Shown: piece after piece, positions 36,223 through 48,463 of the stretch
How positions within the stretch are numbered: position 1 is the first letter of the stretch
How the letters are laid out: each line of letters begins with the position of its first letter
NCBI GenBank assembly: GCA_021397835.1
Contig: JAJFZO010000747.1
Span: forward strand, 374,501 to 438,500
DNA: 64,000 nucleotides
Reading direction: 5' to 3'
Origin: Moringa oleifera
Lineage: Eukaryota > Streptophyta > Magnoliopsida > Brassicales > Moringaceae
Program-made: the position numbers and the translations under genes
The notes under the pieces: generated by a model
What the model saw: the letters and a program-made list of their open reading frames with translations, nothing else
Told to the model about the DNA's origin: nothing
Database searches by the model: none

Positions 36223-36330
36223 AATTCGATGCAATCAGCTTTCTCTCCTCTCTCTCTCTCTGTTTGCTTTGAATCTTTTTCTTCTGTTTCTCCTTTTCTT
36301 GCTATGAATGCGAGTGAAAGGCTACACAAC

Positions 36331-36340
36331 CTTATATAGA
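36331..36340 (-). promoter_or_regulatory. TATA box of the PADRE gene
   Basis: TCTATATAAG on the minus strand, about 110 bases before the MGNS start codon, with an A/G-rich (plus: CT-rich) leader between. Confidence 0.65.
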
Positions 36341-39300
36341 AACAACCGTACTCATCAGGACAAAGCATAATGCATTATTATATTTCCATTATTGGATTCG
36401 AAATTACGAAACTATCCTCCCTGTTTAGCTCAAATTAAATTTGTAATTCTTGCCCTTCCTTCCATAAGTTATTAACTTAAGCCGCCTCCGCCACTATTTA
36501 TGTTAATTATCTTAAGAAAAGTTGAGAAATTAAACAAATATGTTTAAAAAAATAAAAATATTTATTTTCCTATTTTTTAAAATTTTATTTATATTGATCA
36601 TACTTTACCAAAAAAAAATGCATTAACAATTATCAAAAGTTTTGTCATTAAAAACATACAAAATGAAAACATAAACAATTTCAAGTAACTCGTAGACAAT
36701 TGTTCCACGATTAATTGTTTTTACATTCTTACCATACAAAACTACAAAAAATTAAAAAAAAATTAAATTTGTTCTGATTATTTCAGTATTCGATAAATTT
36801 TGATATCAAAATTCCAATTATAAACATAAATTATTTTTTCCTTACTCTAATTCAAGATTTGTGAATATTAATTCACTATGAACGCGTAGGTTAATTAGCC
36901 ACCATGTTAAAATCGTTTACTTTCATTTTTTTAATTAAATTCAAACAATATTAATTAATGAAAGTTTAGAAGTGCAAGCATGTGGAGATTTGTCAACTAC
37001 TTTTGTGTAATTTGGATTTCAAAAAGTAATGAATTGCATGTTAAGTGTATTAAAATTAATGCCCTTTTTTATGAATGTCAATGATGGAATAATTAATATG
37101 TTTTTAATTAAATTAAAGATATTTGTTGCCTAAAAGAATTAAAGATATTGCAACCAAAAATAGAGATGACTATTTCCATAGTCTTATATAAATGGTTGAC
37201 ACTAAAAAAATATGGAAAGATCTTTCCTTTATTTTCTCTAAAAAGGTTAGATATTGAACAAACGAAGTAAAATTGGATTGATTTTCGTAGATTATATTTT
37301 TGAAAAGTTTAATGTAAGACAATTTAATAAAATAACATAATAAATTATAAAATTATTGAATAAATATTAATATTTAAAAATTGATAAATCAAATCATGAT
37401 CAACCAATTAATCAAACTTTAACCCAAATGAATGTAAAAAATTAAGAGTATTTTTTTTAAAATAATTTAAATAAATTATTCATTTTATTTTGAAATTATT
37501 TAACAAGTTTAAATAATTTTTAACTCATGAATTATGTTTTATGAATTTTTAAAACTTTTGTGATGCAAATTTTTTTAAAAAATATTTTTAGTTTTAAAAT
37601 TTTATGATAAATTAAATATTTTTTATATTTATAAAAATTTTAAATTAAAATCTATTATATAAGATTTTTAATTTAATGTTTTTTCTTTTTTTAATTATTT
37701 AACAGAATTTAATTTAATTTAATAAGTTATGGTGTGATTGATAATCTTTTTTTAAAAAAAATTATAGAAATAATTTTTTATTTCAAAATTTAACAAAAAA
37801 AAGTAAAATCAGGAGAAAATTAATTTACTGAATAAATACGTTTAATTGTGAAATGCAGTGATTGAAGTGGGACCCACAACGTGGGACCATGAATGAGTCA
37901 TGGCGAATGCGGGCAAGGGGATGAACTCATTGATGGGATTCAGGACTGAAACCAAGTGATTGGGATTAGGTACGGAAACAAGTAACATGTTATTATGAGT
38001 CTGCCCAACAAGACATGGCCCCTCAATTTTTTTCTCTCCAATCAGTGGCCAAGCTAGCCAGCTAGCGAGAGCTCTGAGACAGTCAGATGTGGATTGGACT
38101 ACAATTATGGGCAATTTTATTTTTATTTAAATTAATAATATTAACCATTATTTTAATAATATTAACATTATTTTAATTAATATAATTTTTAAATATCTAT
38201 TTAAAATCATTTCCATAAAAAAATTTCATGATTTTGAAATAATGTGACAATTTTAATATAAATGTAAGATTTAAAAAATAAACTATATATCAACAAATTT
38301 TACCATGAAAGACAAACTAAGAGATCAACGATAAAATTTATTTATCCAATCAAGAAAAAATGAATTTTAATTGATCGGTGATATTTATTAATATTTATTT
38401 ATTTATTTGTTCAATAAAAGTCTCAACAGTCTATTTTTGTCAAAAATTTAAATTTTACTTTGTTTTAATTAATTTAAAGTGTAAATAACATTTTTTCCAA
38501 TGTCTAGTATGCTAATAATTATTTTTGTTGGGTACCTTGAATTGGAGGTCGGTCCAAGCATCTCTTAGTTGTTTATTTTACGCGCATATAAATATTTCAT
38601 ATAATATAATGTTATATGTGTATAACATATAGTTAATTTCATGGATAAATCTCTGAGTTCATAGTTCAAAACTCTTTAATATATAGTTAATTATCAAGAA
38701 CTGACTGCTGCCCTGCAGGCCGTACTGTTCTGCAACATGAACTGCTTCCCTCTCTATTTCTTTCTCTGTGTCTTAAATATAGATTACATGCATAAATTAA
38801 TCAAAGCACCATTAATAAATGGCTCGATTTCGTTTAACCCTAATTAATTATCTAATCTCTTTCCGGTAGTTTCTGACTTCTGTTAATCGCTCATTAAAAG
38901 TATTAATAGCGAATATCTAGAGATGCATGAATATTAAGAAAAGTTTTAAGACTATAGTTTTTTATCGATTTAAATTATATTATTTAAAAAAAAACACTTA
39001 ATAATTTTGTAAAATTAATGATTAAATTTTTTATGTTTTATATTTTTATTTTTGTATGAAAAATTATTTATTATTTTAATAGATCAATTATTTTAATTAA
39101 TTTAAACTATACTGATAATTTTGATAGTTTAATAAATAAATTGTTATTTTTTACAATAATATAATAAATAATAAAAATTATTTAAAATATTTTTTTATCA
39201 TCTTAAAATTTAAGAGCTTAAATCATATATATACTCAAACTCTTGATTAACATTCAAATGAAAAATTAGGTAACATGACAACTAATTAGGGTTTTTGTCG

Positions 39301-40200
39301 GGACTTTACGGGGATGGTCACATTGGTCCTCATCGGGTTGCCATTCATGGGGAGGAAGCTTCGTGGCTCGGAGGTTTTGGGCACCGACCATGGACACCGG
39401 AAGAGCTTAATTAGGAAAATTAAACTGACAATCATTGCTTTACGCACGAGGCATGCCATAAGATACCTAATGTAAGATTGAATCTTAAAAAAAAAATAAA
39501 ATTAAAACTTTATCAAGGAAACTAATTCCATAATTGAACAATGTGAGTCAAGTCTGTCTTTACACTAAAGCCTAGGTGGAACTCCAATTAATTAATCCAA
39601 GCCCATTAATGATTATCATTTGTATTAGATTTTTTATTTAAATTATATATACATTATAAATTATCAAAATAAGTCCAACATAAACTTAAATCAATAAAAA
39701 TATTTATTTTATTAATATTAGAATGGAAGCCTCTCTCCTTATAGCTGCAACTACCGTGGTACGTTGATGCCCTAATCTTGTCGCGTACTTAATTTCGTTA
39801 ACATATAGTTTATTGTTTATTGTTTATTTTTTTAATGTGGGTGTTATCTCTAGGTGCAGTGACCATATAGATCATGCAATTTCACTTAGGAGCCATAGAT
39901 TTTGCTAGTTGTCTATAGCTGGCAAGATTTACAGGCACATTTGTATATGATAAGGTTTAATTTAGGCTTAATTGAATTCGATTCAGTGAACCTAAGTTTC
40001 AATTTGACTAGAAATTATGGATTATAGAATCTTAAGCTTTGTTATTCTCAAAAGTAATCATGGTTAAGATACCCATTAAAGTTAAAAGATTTATTGTGTT
40101 AGAAATGTGTAACACTTACTATATACAATAATATTATGTTATGGAGTTGAAACGAGTTCACCCATTTGAGAAGAATGATAATGGAAATCAATCGTTGAGT
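36341..40200. other. Long AT-rich intergenic spacer
   Basis: About 3.9 kb, mostly of very high AT content. GC-richer islands lie at 37,850-38,100 and 39,300-39,420 but have no coding signature I can support. No tRNA, rRNA or transposon domain was recognised. Confidence 0.55.
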
Positions 40201-43200
40201 TAGTGTTAGTAATGTTTGTGAACAAGGTGCCTTTGTAGCTTAGCAAATGGAGGATTTCAGAGCATTTGAGGTGGACCCAGAAGGTGTTTGGTGAAATGTC
40301 ACAGAGAGAAAGATTGATTTAGTGCACCATCTATATCGTGGCTGGTTGGTGAAATTGAATGTGGCAGCCAGGGCCATAATAGAGGCCACTCCTTGATCTG
40401 TCCATGGACCCAAAACTTGACACTAGTGGTGCAAAGGGAAAATGGGTATTGCTTAAGATTATCACAAGAGAATCCAATTCAGTTGGTCTTGCAGTTTACA
40501 TATATAACACATTCAGGGAGAAAGCTGAGGGGCCATGGCCAAAAGCTCTTGGAGCAAGCACATGCACACCCACATAAATCTAATGGAAAAGCAAAACATG
40601 AATTATGTGATTGAATATAGACATGGAAGTAAGCCTCTGGATGCAAAAACAATGGGCAAAAAGACCCAACAAAATTGATTAGCCAAGGCTGGAAAGAACA
40701 GCATCAAGTGGCTGTAAGAGCTCCACGAATTCGTCATATAGACACCATTGCCAAATCATTTCTTCTTTATTTCCTCTGGAAAACATGTTTGCATTTCACT
40801 TTAGAAATCGTGATAAGAAAACACAAAAAAAACCAGAAAATTGTGGCCTAAAGGGTGTCGTTGAGATATTTTCTCGAGCAGCAAGCCTGCAACACAAGAA
40901 TGTTACAAAAAATTGAGGTCTAAAGGCTCTCTCTTTGAGATATTTTCTCGAGCTTTTCCCTTCCAGGAAGAACAGATGTATCAAAATATCATCTAAACAT
41001 GAATTCATGAAACCCTTTTTTCTGCTTTTGATTGCAAATCATGGGTAGATTTTATGGGCATAAAATAACATGAAGAACATCTCCTTTTGTGTCAGAGCAT
41101 GATCTGTTTTGTTCTCCCCACGAGGGTTCTTCTTCTTTACAATGAACATTGAACTTGTTAAGATTTTCCACATTGGCTCATAATCTTTATATCGAATTTT
41201 TAATGCAGAATCCATAGTTGGTAAGATATACTGTCTGCTGTTAATATTATATGCGTGGCTTCTTGTGAGTTGCAGGCTAGAATTCAAGCTTCAACTTTAG
41301 CATTTCATTCTGAGTACTAATGAAAGGGTGATTTTTTATGTTTGCTTCATCTTTCGAGACATCGATTTAGTATGATTTTATCAGAGATTGCACACGAGTT
41401 TCTTTATATTAGTATCAGGAATTCAAGTTTGAGTTATTTGATTATGGATGATATATCGTAGATCGATTTGGTTTAATAAATCAATCAAATTTTTGAGATT
41501 TGTATCACACCTATCCATTAAATTCAAGATTGTAAGAAGAGTAGGTTGCATGTTACCTGCCAAGATATTCCACCAAAATTTTGGGTTTGATAATTATTTC
41601 TACTCTTATAATTCAAATTAGTTTGGTTAGTCCAATAATTTAGATTTGTGATCTCAATTTTTGTTATTTTAAAAAATACATGATATAAATCACTTTTAAC
41701 ATAATGATATAAAAATTTAATAATTTGCATTATTCAAGTATGTCAAGACAATTGAACCCAAGTAAGTAAATTTCTTTTTTATCATATTTTTTTCTCTTGA
41801 AAAATATAATAAATTATTAAAACGTTTAAATTTTATTTTAGTGGACTGACAAGGTGATCATGATTCATCCTAATAGAGGTAAGCTGGCTTGAACTTCTTT
41901 GTTCAAGCCACAACTCCTAATGGGCCTAGCCCTAATGGAGGTTGGGCCAGGCCATGTCCTACTCGAGTAACCTAACCGTTATTCTGTGCAGAAAGGCCAT
42001 CCTAATTCGCTGGCCATTTGCCTTCAATTTTGTCCGAAAATACTTCAGCACTTCACATTTTCACCTTAGCAATCAACCTTACAAGCTTGAGGTTAATCTT
42101 CGATTAGTTGGCAAGATAACACCTTAACAATATCAATATAATTAACCCTCTCAGAGAAGTTTTTGCTGTTTGCTGAAGGTCATTGCATCCGACACGTTTG
42201 CATCAATGCAAGTTTCAGTATTTCAGACATGTCTGATTAGTGACAAGCAGACAATCTATTGTTATAGTCTGTGAGGTCTCAGCATAATGAGACATCATTT
42301 CTGTAATTTTCAGCAGCCTCCACAAAAGCATACAAGAAGAGATTAGCCTACCGTGTTAATCTGTAGAGAAGAAGACCCTGGACCCTGGAAGTTAACAGGA
42401 TGTTGCTCTTCTCATTGAGGACTGACAGACCCTACGAAGCTGCCATTACATTGACAACCAATCACTCCAACTAAGCCATTTTCAAGAACCCAAGAGAATA
42501 ATATCCAGCATGGAAGGTGATTCACCATTGAAGACCTTACTGTGACTTACTCAGATCATAATTTGTCGTCCAATCACAGACTCAACTATGGTCAGTTTCA
42601 TGTTCTCCTACTTTCAAATGCTCATTCTGGAGTTTCTGGCGCAATTTGCAGGATAAATCAAAATCATTCAACACTGGATACTTGATTCTCACCGTTAACT
42701 GGACAGTATATTTCAACAAAATTTGATCAAAGTTCTCAATGCGAAGGCAAAGATGGTAGCACCAGTAACTGGCCATTCTGATAGTACCTAAAACAGGCAA
42801 TACTCCTGCGAAATTAAGTTGGGTGAAGATAGAAAGATTTGGTTAGCAGTCAGTATACCTTCACAAAACACGTAACAATTCCCCTGGCTTCTCAAAACAT
42901 GGTCAGTTCCAAGTTTTCAATTCTTATATTGCTAATGTTGTACTGCCACAGAGACGATTTACACTAATTTATAACCAGACTCGTGATGCCAAGCATTTCC
43001 TTTTCAGTGAGATGTCCACTTTGCTGAGTTTGCAAGTCTGTTGTTGACTCATTCTTGAGCTCAAATCTTCGTACTTATGTTTTCATAGCATTCTAAACTG
43101 ATGAAAACAAACGAGGAAGATGGGTATTCTGCTTACAGGCAAGTTTACATCTCATATACAATAAGTTTACAGGCAAGTTGAGACAATGCCCAGTACAAAT

Positions 43201-43346
43201 TCAGACACCTAGAAGATCATTCTCATTGACAATGGAATCCATCCATTCAAAAGCAAGGGCCACAAATATCAAACTAGATTCAGACAGAACAAAATGAAAA
43301 CAAATTCGTTAACTAATGCTACAGTAGATACACACGTGGGTCACCT
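40201..43346. other. Intergenic spacer downstream of EXO70B1
   Basis: About 3.1 kb. It contains a pair of direct repeats (40861-40953), a perfect 9-base hairpin (41886-41909) and probably the EXO70B1 3' UTR near 43,150-43,346. Short ORFs such as 42582-42800 (minus) show no family resemblance. Confidence 0.55.
40861..40953. repeat. Pair of direct repeats, 19 bases identical, 74 bases apart
   Basis: TTGAGATATTTTCTCGAGC occurs at 40861-40879 and 40935-40953. The sequence just before each copy (AAAATTG.GG.CTAAAGG) is also shared, so the duplicated unit is about 45 bases. Confidence 0.85.
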
Positions 43347-45233
43347 TCATTTCCTGCCACCAGCTGATCCCGTGCTGCCCTGGAACAACTCGTTAATGCG
43401 AGCCTCAATATCCTCCAAACCATACTTAATATACTTGTCTGCATGCTTCCCAATCTCAGGAACATTCTGAAACCTTCCTATGAAATTCCCATAGGCTGGC
43501 AATAGAAGTTTAGTCACCGAAATCCTCAACTCCTCTCTTAGTTGCTCATCAAAAACAACCCATGTGGACTGAGTTTTACAAATGTCCTCGAAGTAAAAAT
43601 TGAATGACTTAAGCTTCTCTTTCATAGACTTGGCCACAACATTTGGGGCCAATGAGCTATTATCAAGCTTCAGTACTCCCAAGACCTTATTCCATGAGCT
43701 CCTCTGATAATTGGAATGACAAAGCCTCACTTTTGCAGTGTGTTTCCTTATCCAATCATCACCTAGAAGGGAACCAAGTTCGCTATCTTTCACCTTTTGA
43801 ACAATATACCTGCCATTATTCATCATAAAAACAGAGCACAAAGCAGGGTCTCTGTAAATCTTGGACTTGACCTCCAAATTACTCTCCAACAGCTCCATGA
43901 TCCAGTCCATCTGCACTGACAAGGAAGTAGAATCTTTGGCTGGAACACCATTGCTCTCCCCGAAGACCTGCTCGAGCGTTTGACGGGACCTGCAGGCAGC
44001 GCGAAGATAATTCATCACATATCTCGTTATGGGATGGAGACCACCACCAGGAACTGCAGCTTTAGCCGGGTCCCGACGAATTAGATTCTCCAACTCCATG
44101 AAAATCCCTCTAATAGCCTCTCCCAATCGTTTCCTTATGGTGACGGCTTCATTTCTTAGAACCAAACAATACTGATCCGCAAACACAGAATCAAATTCAG
44201 GCATTAGATCTCTCATGGTCTCAAAAACATCTAGAATCTTAAACAGTCGCTCCGGTGATCGGCTGCCAATAGCAACAGCGTCGGCGAAACTTAGTAACTG
44301 AATAGTTGAGCCTCGACAGACCTCCATGAAGGAAAGATCGGCAGCTGAAGAGAAGCCGAAGAATACGCGACTGCAGAGGCGGCGTTCGCTGGGAAAGAGA
44401 ATGCGTAGGCTGACATTCGCGGCTTTGATCCATCGCTCGATTTCGTCTTCGAGCTCCTGCCACGGCATCTTCTGCACTTCCTCGATGCTCAGCTTCTGCA
44501 AGCCCAACCTTGACAAGCTTTCTTCCAGGAACTCCCTCCGGCAACTGCTGTAAACGTGTGAGCACTCTTTGCCGAACCCGGCGGCCACCATGCGCTTAGC
44601 GATCTCGTGCAGGTCGTTGATAGTCCCCGACGGAAGCGCGTCGATCACGATGTCATAGTCGGTGATTGGCTGCGCCACAGGGATGCTCTGGTGGTCCCCA
44701 CCGTTCCGGATATTTTTATCATTTTCTTCTTCTTCATCGTCCTCCGAGTCAAAGGACGAGTTCCTCGTTGACCCGCCATGTCCCAGGTCGAACGACTCGC
44801 CGGCTCTCTCCATCAGGGACCTGAACTCGTCCTCGAGGCGGAACATGGCCTGCTGCATCAAGTCTTCGGCGCGTAACAGGCACGCGCCAACTTCGTTTTC
44901 CCCGGCCATGGGGCTCCAGTTCTTGATGGTGGCGATCAACTCGTCGATAGCATCCAGGAAGGCTGACGAATCGGCTGAGTCGGCCCAGATCGACTGATCA
45001 GCCGCCACATAGCGGGAGATCTGACGGTCCAAAGACTTCAGGGTTTGCTCGAGCGTGGCGCAGCCGCTGGGACCGTCATCTCCCATCTTTTCAGACAACT
45101 TCTCGCGCGAAAACCTCCCGTCAAAGTTGGAGAATATCTGCAGAATATCATCAGCCATGCTCTCGTTGTGGCCCAGCGTCTTGGCTATGTGCCGAGCCAC
45201 AGCTAACAACTTCTCTTCACCGTTTTCAGCCAT
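43347..45233 (-). CDS. EXO70B1: Exocyst subunit EXO70B1-like, intronless
   Basis: EXO70 tethers secretory vesicles to the plasma membrane as part of the exocyst. The B1 clade also acts in autophagy-related vacuolar traffic and in immunity. Length is 628 residues in one exon; B-clade EXO70 genes are typically intronless. The N-terminus MAENGEEKLLAVARHIAKTL fits EXO70B1. An acidic stretch (FDSEDDEEEEND) is at about 161-172, before the conserved YDIVIDALPSG. The C-terminal Exo70 helical bundle spans about 230-615 (RLFKILDVFETMRDLMPEF, LHPITRYVMNYLRAA, RSSWNKVLGVLKLD, YIKYGLEDIEARINELF). The start is ATG at 45233; the frame extends only to a GTG upstream. Its promoter is shared in a divergent layout with PRA1-B (starts about 1.5 kb apart). 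The gene is complete. Confidence 0.9.
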   Translation of the reverse strand: MAENGEEKLLAVARHIAKTLGHNESMADDILQIFSNFDGRFSREKLSEKMGDDGPSGCATLEQTLKSLDRQISRYVAADQSIWADSADSSAFLDAIDELIATIKNWSPMAGENEVGACLLRAEDLMQQAMFRLEDEFRSLMERAGESFDLGHGGSTRNSSFDSEDDEEEENDKNIRNGGDHQSIPVAQPITDYDIVIDALPSGTINDLHEIAKRMVAAGFGKECSHVYSSCRREFLEESLSRLGLQKLSIEEVQKMPWQELEDEIERWIKAANVSLRILFPSERRLCSRVFFGFSSAADLSFMEVCRGSTIQLLSFADAVAIGSRSPERLFKILDVFETMRDLMPEFDSVFADQYCLVLRNEAVTIRKRLGEAIRGIFMELENLIRRDPAKAAVPGGGLHPITRYVMNYLRAACRSRQTLEQVFGESNGVPAKDSTSLSVQMDWIMELLESNLEVKSKIYRDPALCSVFMMNNGRYIVQKVKDSELGSLLGDDWIRKHTAKVRLCHSNYQRSSWNKVLGVLKLDNSSLAPNVVAKSMKEKLKSFNFYFEDICKTQSTWVVFDEQLREELRISVTKLLLPAYGNFIGRFQNVPEIGKHADKYIKYGLEDIEARINELFQGSTGSAGGRK

Positions 45234-46694
45234 CAAAAGCCTCTCCACCTTTAGCTCATTACGAGGTCCTTTATCCAGTAAAGTAGTATTCGTTTAGGGT
45301 TTAGAACTTGAGAGCATGATTAGAATACAGACGAGAGACGAACAAATTATCAGCGTAGAATCGAGAGTTGGAGAAGGAGATCGAGAGATGGTTAGACAGA
45401 CAGCGAAAAGACCCAAAAGTCCTCGGGAAACGCGGTTTGAGAGTGCAATAAAGAAAGGAAGAAAAGTACATAACAGGAGAAAAAGAAGAAACGCGGGAGA
45501 GAGAAAAAGGAAAGAGGAAAGAGAAAACAGCGGCAGAAACAGCCGAGGAAAGGGAGCAGAGACAGAGAATCCTCACAGCAAAATTAAAAAAAGTAAAGTG
45601 ATGAGAGGCATGTCCTTTGTGAACTGGGCCATGCATGACTTCTTTGGGAGTTTTCAAAGCAAGGACGAAGACTACTGGACAGAGTAAAGAGAGTGAGACA
45701 AGAAGTTTCCATTTGTGACTGGCTCTTCTGTTGTTGGGTTTCGACAAGCTGAGTGGATAAGACCAGTCATCATCCCTGTGGTCGTTAGAGATTTGGGGTT
45801 TCAATTAGCAACTCATCAACTGTTAATCTGAGGTTAGTTAATAGTTTAAGGTCCCCTAATTAGAATTATCATGCAATCATATAAAGTATTCGAATCTACA
45901 TCCTCTCTCAGGGCCCATCTCTCTGGACTTAGCAGACCCAGTTATTGCAGTGAATCCAATCATCCATTTGGACCAAGCAGTGTGGGCTACGCTGGCCTGA
46001 TCCATCAATGGCTCAACATGTGACTCTGTGCAAACAAGCGATCCAGGCTCTCCGGCTGGTTCATGGGTTGTTAGTTCTATACAAACAGAGACCAGTCGGG
46101 CCTAAATAAATGAATGAAGAAGCACATCGACGATGAGCACTTGCAGAGACACTGAGACTCCTCCTGTCCAGGCGTGTAAAAGGTGGCTCCAGGCGTGCCT
46201 GGAAATGTCATATCCGTCGCTTCTGCATGGACTGTAACGTACGCCATCGTCGTCTTCATGAAAGACGCTGGCTGTTGCGTTATCATCGCATTGATTTTGG
46301 GTTAAATTAGTCGGAGCCAGACACTGACTTTTATATTCTAGGAGTGCATCATGTGCATGCGATTCCCTACGAAGGCTGCTTCCTTCCCGTTTCTTTCCTT
46401 CCTCAATCTCGGTACCTCACGTTCTCTTCTCCCAAATAACTCGCACTGCAAGCTCAAGGAAACTTTTGGGGTTTAATTCAAGCTCAATCAGAACGGTCCA
46501 TGGCAACATCAATGGTTCCAAGTCCTTCAATTCCTTTGTCACCGTAAACACCAGAGCAGGTTCCTCATAGATATATATATCACAGGCAGGCCACCCTCTG
46601 CTTCTTGCTTCTTCTTCCCCGTTTTGAAGTCAAGATCCCTCTTTCGATTATCATATCCCAGAAGGATCAGCGAGCTTTACCCAAATTTCTACCA
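45234..46694. other. Divergent intergenic region between EXO70B1 and PRA1-B
   Basis: The first 450 bases are strongly purine-rich on the plus strand (CT-rich on the EXO70B1 strand), as expected for its leader. A TA-rich box near 46570-46580 probably serves PRA1-B. A possible small minus-strand ORF sits at 46077-46286. Confidence 0.6.
46077..46286 (-). CDS. Possible small ORF, 69 residues, unrecognised
   Basis: An ATG-started frame of 69 residues in a locally GC-richer patch. A TATAAAA-like box lies about 45 bases upstream on the same strand. The predicted peptide ends with a Cys-rich part (QCLCKCSSSMCFF) and a hydrophobic tail. I recognise no family, and a two-codon upstream ORF precedes it. 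It could equally be chance; the box and composition are the only support. Confidence 0.2.
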   Translation of the reverse strand: MITQQPASFMKTTMAYVTVHAEATDMTFPGTPGATFYTPGQEESQCLCKCSSSMCFFIHLFRPDWSLFV

Positions 46695-47354
46695 ATGTCC
46701 ACTCCTATTTTGCTACCGATCTCAAGGGCTGAACCCACCACCCCTGTCACCAACAAGATCAAATCTCAATCTTTCATTGTAACCCCGTCTCTCCAGTCCT
46801 TTCTCGCGCGCCTCGCCGCCTCTTTGCGCCAGGCGCTCAATCGCCGCAGGCCATGGACCGAGCTCGTCGACTGGACCGCCTTCTCCAGACCGGACTCCCT
46901 CTCGGATGCCACCTCACGAGTGCGGAAGAACTTGTCCTACTTCCGTGTAAACTACCTGAGTTTACTCGCCGTTCTGCTCGCCTTCTCTCTCCTCTCGCAT
47001 CCCTTCTCTCTCCTCGTCCTGGTGTCCCTAGCAGGCGCATGGCTCTTCCTGTACTCTTTCCGGCCGTCGGATCAGCCGCTGTTGATCGCGGGGCGCACGT
47101 TCTCCGATCGCGAAACCTTAGCTATTCTGTGTACACTCACGGTGGTGGTGATATTCCTTACCAGCGTAGGGTCCCTGCTCATGTCCACGATTACAGTGGG
47201 GTTGGCAATGGTGTGCGCTCACGGCGCGTTTAGGATCCCTGAGGATCTGTTTCTTGATGATGAAGCGCCGTTGGGATCTGGGTTGTTCTCCTTTGTCAGT
47301 GGTGCCGCTTCCTCTGCCGCTGCCACTGCAAGGTCTCCGGCGTTTGAAGTTTGA
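46695..47354 (+). CDS. PRA1 family protein, B subgroup, intronless
   Basis: PRA1 (prenylated Rab acceptor 1) proteins are small four-helix membrane proteins of the ER, Golgi and endosomes that interact with Rab GTPases. Length is 219 residues in one exon, typical for plant PRA1.B. The family motif RPWTELVDW is at about 52-60, followed by RVRKNLSYFRVNYL. Two hydrophobic hairpins lie at about 86-122 and 141-178. The C-terminal IPEDLFLDDE is the usual PRA1.B acidic tail. The frame is open upstream to a TTG, but the first ATG is MSTPILLP at 46695, which fits homologues. The gene is complete. Confidence 0.88.
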   Translation: MSTPILLPISRAEPTTPVTNKIKSQSFIVTPSLQSFLARLAASLRQALNRRRPWTELVDWTAFSRPDSLSDATSRVRKNLSYFRVNYLSLLAVLLAFSLLSHPFSLLVLVSLAGAWLFLYSFRPSDQPLLIAGRTFSDRETLAILCTLTVVVIFLTSVGSLLMSTITVGLAMVCAHGAFRIPEDLFLDDEAPLGSGLFSFVSGAASSAAATARSPAFEV

Positions 47355-48463
47355 ACTATTCACATACTGAGCAGCAAACACCGCCTTGGAATTTGGACAC
47401 TTTTATAGATTTGATATGGTGTCTGTAGATCTCTTTTCCCATTTTTTCTTTTTATTTATACTTTCCTGAGAATTGCAGTAGAGGGAGAGAACGAGCGAAA
47501 GATGGGTTCCAGTGATTCATCAGATCTTCAACTTACAAACAAATGTAAACAATTCTCTGGATGATTTACAATTGAAACATCATTTTTTTGGTCCTGAATA
47601 AATCTGGCTGCTCAATGATCAGAATACAGACTCTGCTCTTCTGCATAATGGCTTGTTATCATTTATCAAGTAGAATTGATGGATAATTGTTCCCCCTGAA
47701 ATGGGTGTTGTCTGGAACTCTTGGAGCAGCCAGGCTCCAAAAGGCTTGCTGCTGGGACATTGACAACTTACCAGACATAACCTTTATCTTTTAGTTTATG
47801 ACAATCCTACCTATAAAACATATGAGAAAACTGTCGACCCACTTCATGGCAAATCAAAATATTAGATTGTTCACATTAAAACTTCCCTAAACTTGAATCC
47901 ATGCAGACCAACTTTGGAGACTCTAATACACTTTAACCTTCAACCAGCACAGAATACATTAAGGTATCAGAGCAGCATTTTCTGCAGAGAATACTGAAAT
48001 CAAAACCAATAAACGATTTGAACAGAATGAACCAAAACATGTCTCCCATCAATAAACTTGTGGGCTCTATATTACAGAGTTCCACCATGGAAGCCCCAAG
48101 GATGGATGAAGCATTGATGAAGTTGGATGATTGGAATCTCGAATAGGAAAGAATACCCAGTTAAAAGCTAAAATGTCCAATGAGTGCTATGTTATTCTAT
48201 GTCTCTCATTCTCACCTCAAATCAATGACTAAGTTAAAAGTTTTCCGGAGATCAAACAAGTAGCAAGCAATTTACAAACATCAAAATGGAAGTCACAAGG
48301 GTGGTCGTATACCAACATTTCTAGCAGATACAATTATAAAAAGTGGAAAATTTAAACTACCAAGTGCTCTATTTTCTTCATTATTATGAATGTAATTCTA
48401 TTTCAAACTAGAGCAAAATTAACAAAAAGAAAAATCTGAGAATTTGAATATACAGCAATGCTG
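47355..48463. other. Convergent 3' region between PRA1-B and SNX2
   Basis: About 1.1 kb containing both 3' UTRs. No ORF, repeat or RNA gene was recognised. Confidence 0.6.

Noticed and set aside
37842..38114. GC-richer island with a 90-codon minus-strand frame
   Set aside because: The peptide resembles no family and the island is short; no splice or promoter support.
38700..38760. Possible miRNA-like segment (CTGCCCTGCAGG)
   Set aside because: No complementary arm found nearby to form a precursor hairpin.
44239..44997. ORFs in other frames within EXO70B1
   Set aside because: Shadows of the long EXO70B1 frame, which has clear homology.
45316..45687. Plus-strand ORF rich in Arg, Lys and Glu opposite the EXO70B1 leader
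   Set aside because: The charged composition follows from a purine-rich tract, the complement of a CT-rich 5' UTR.
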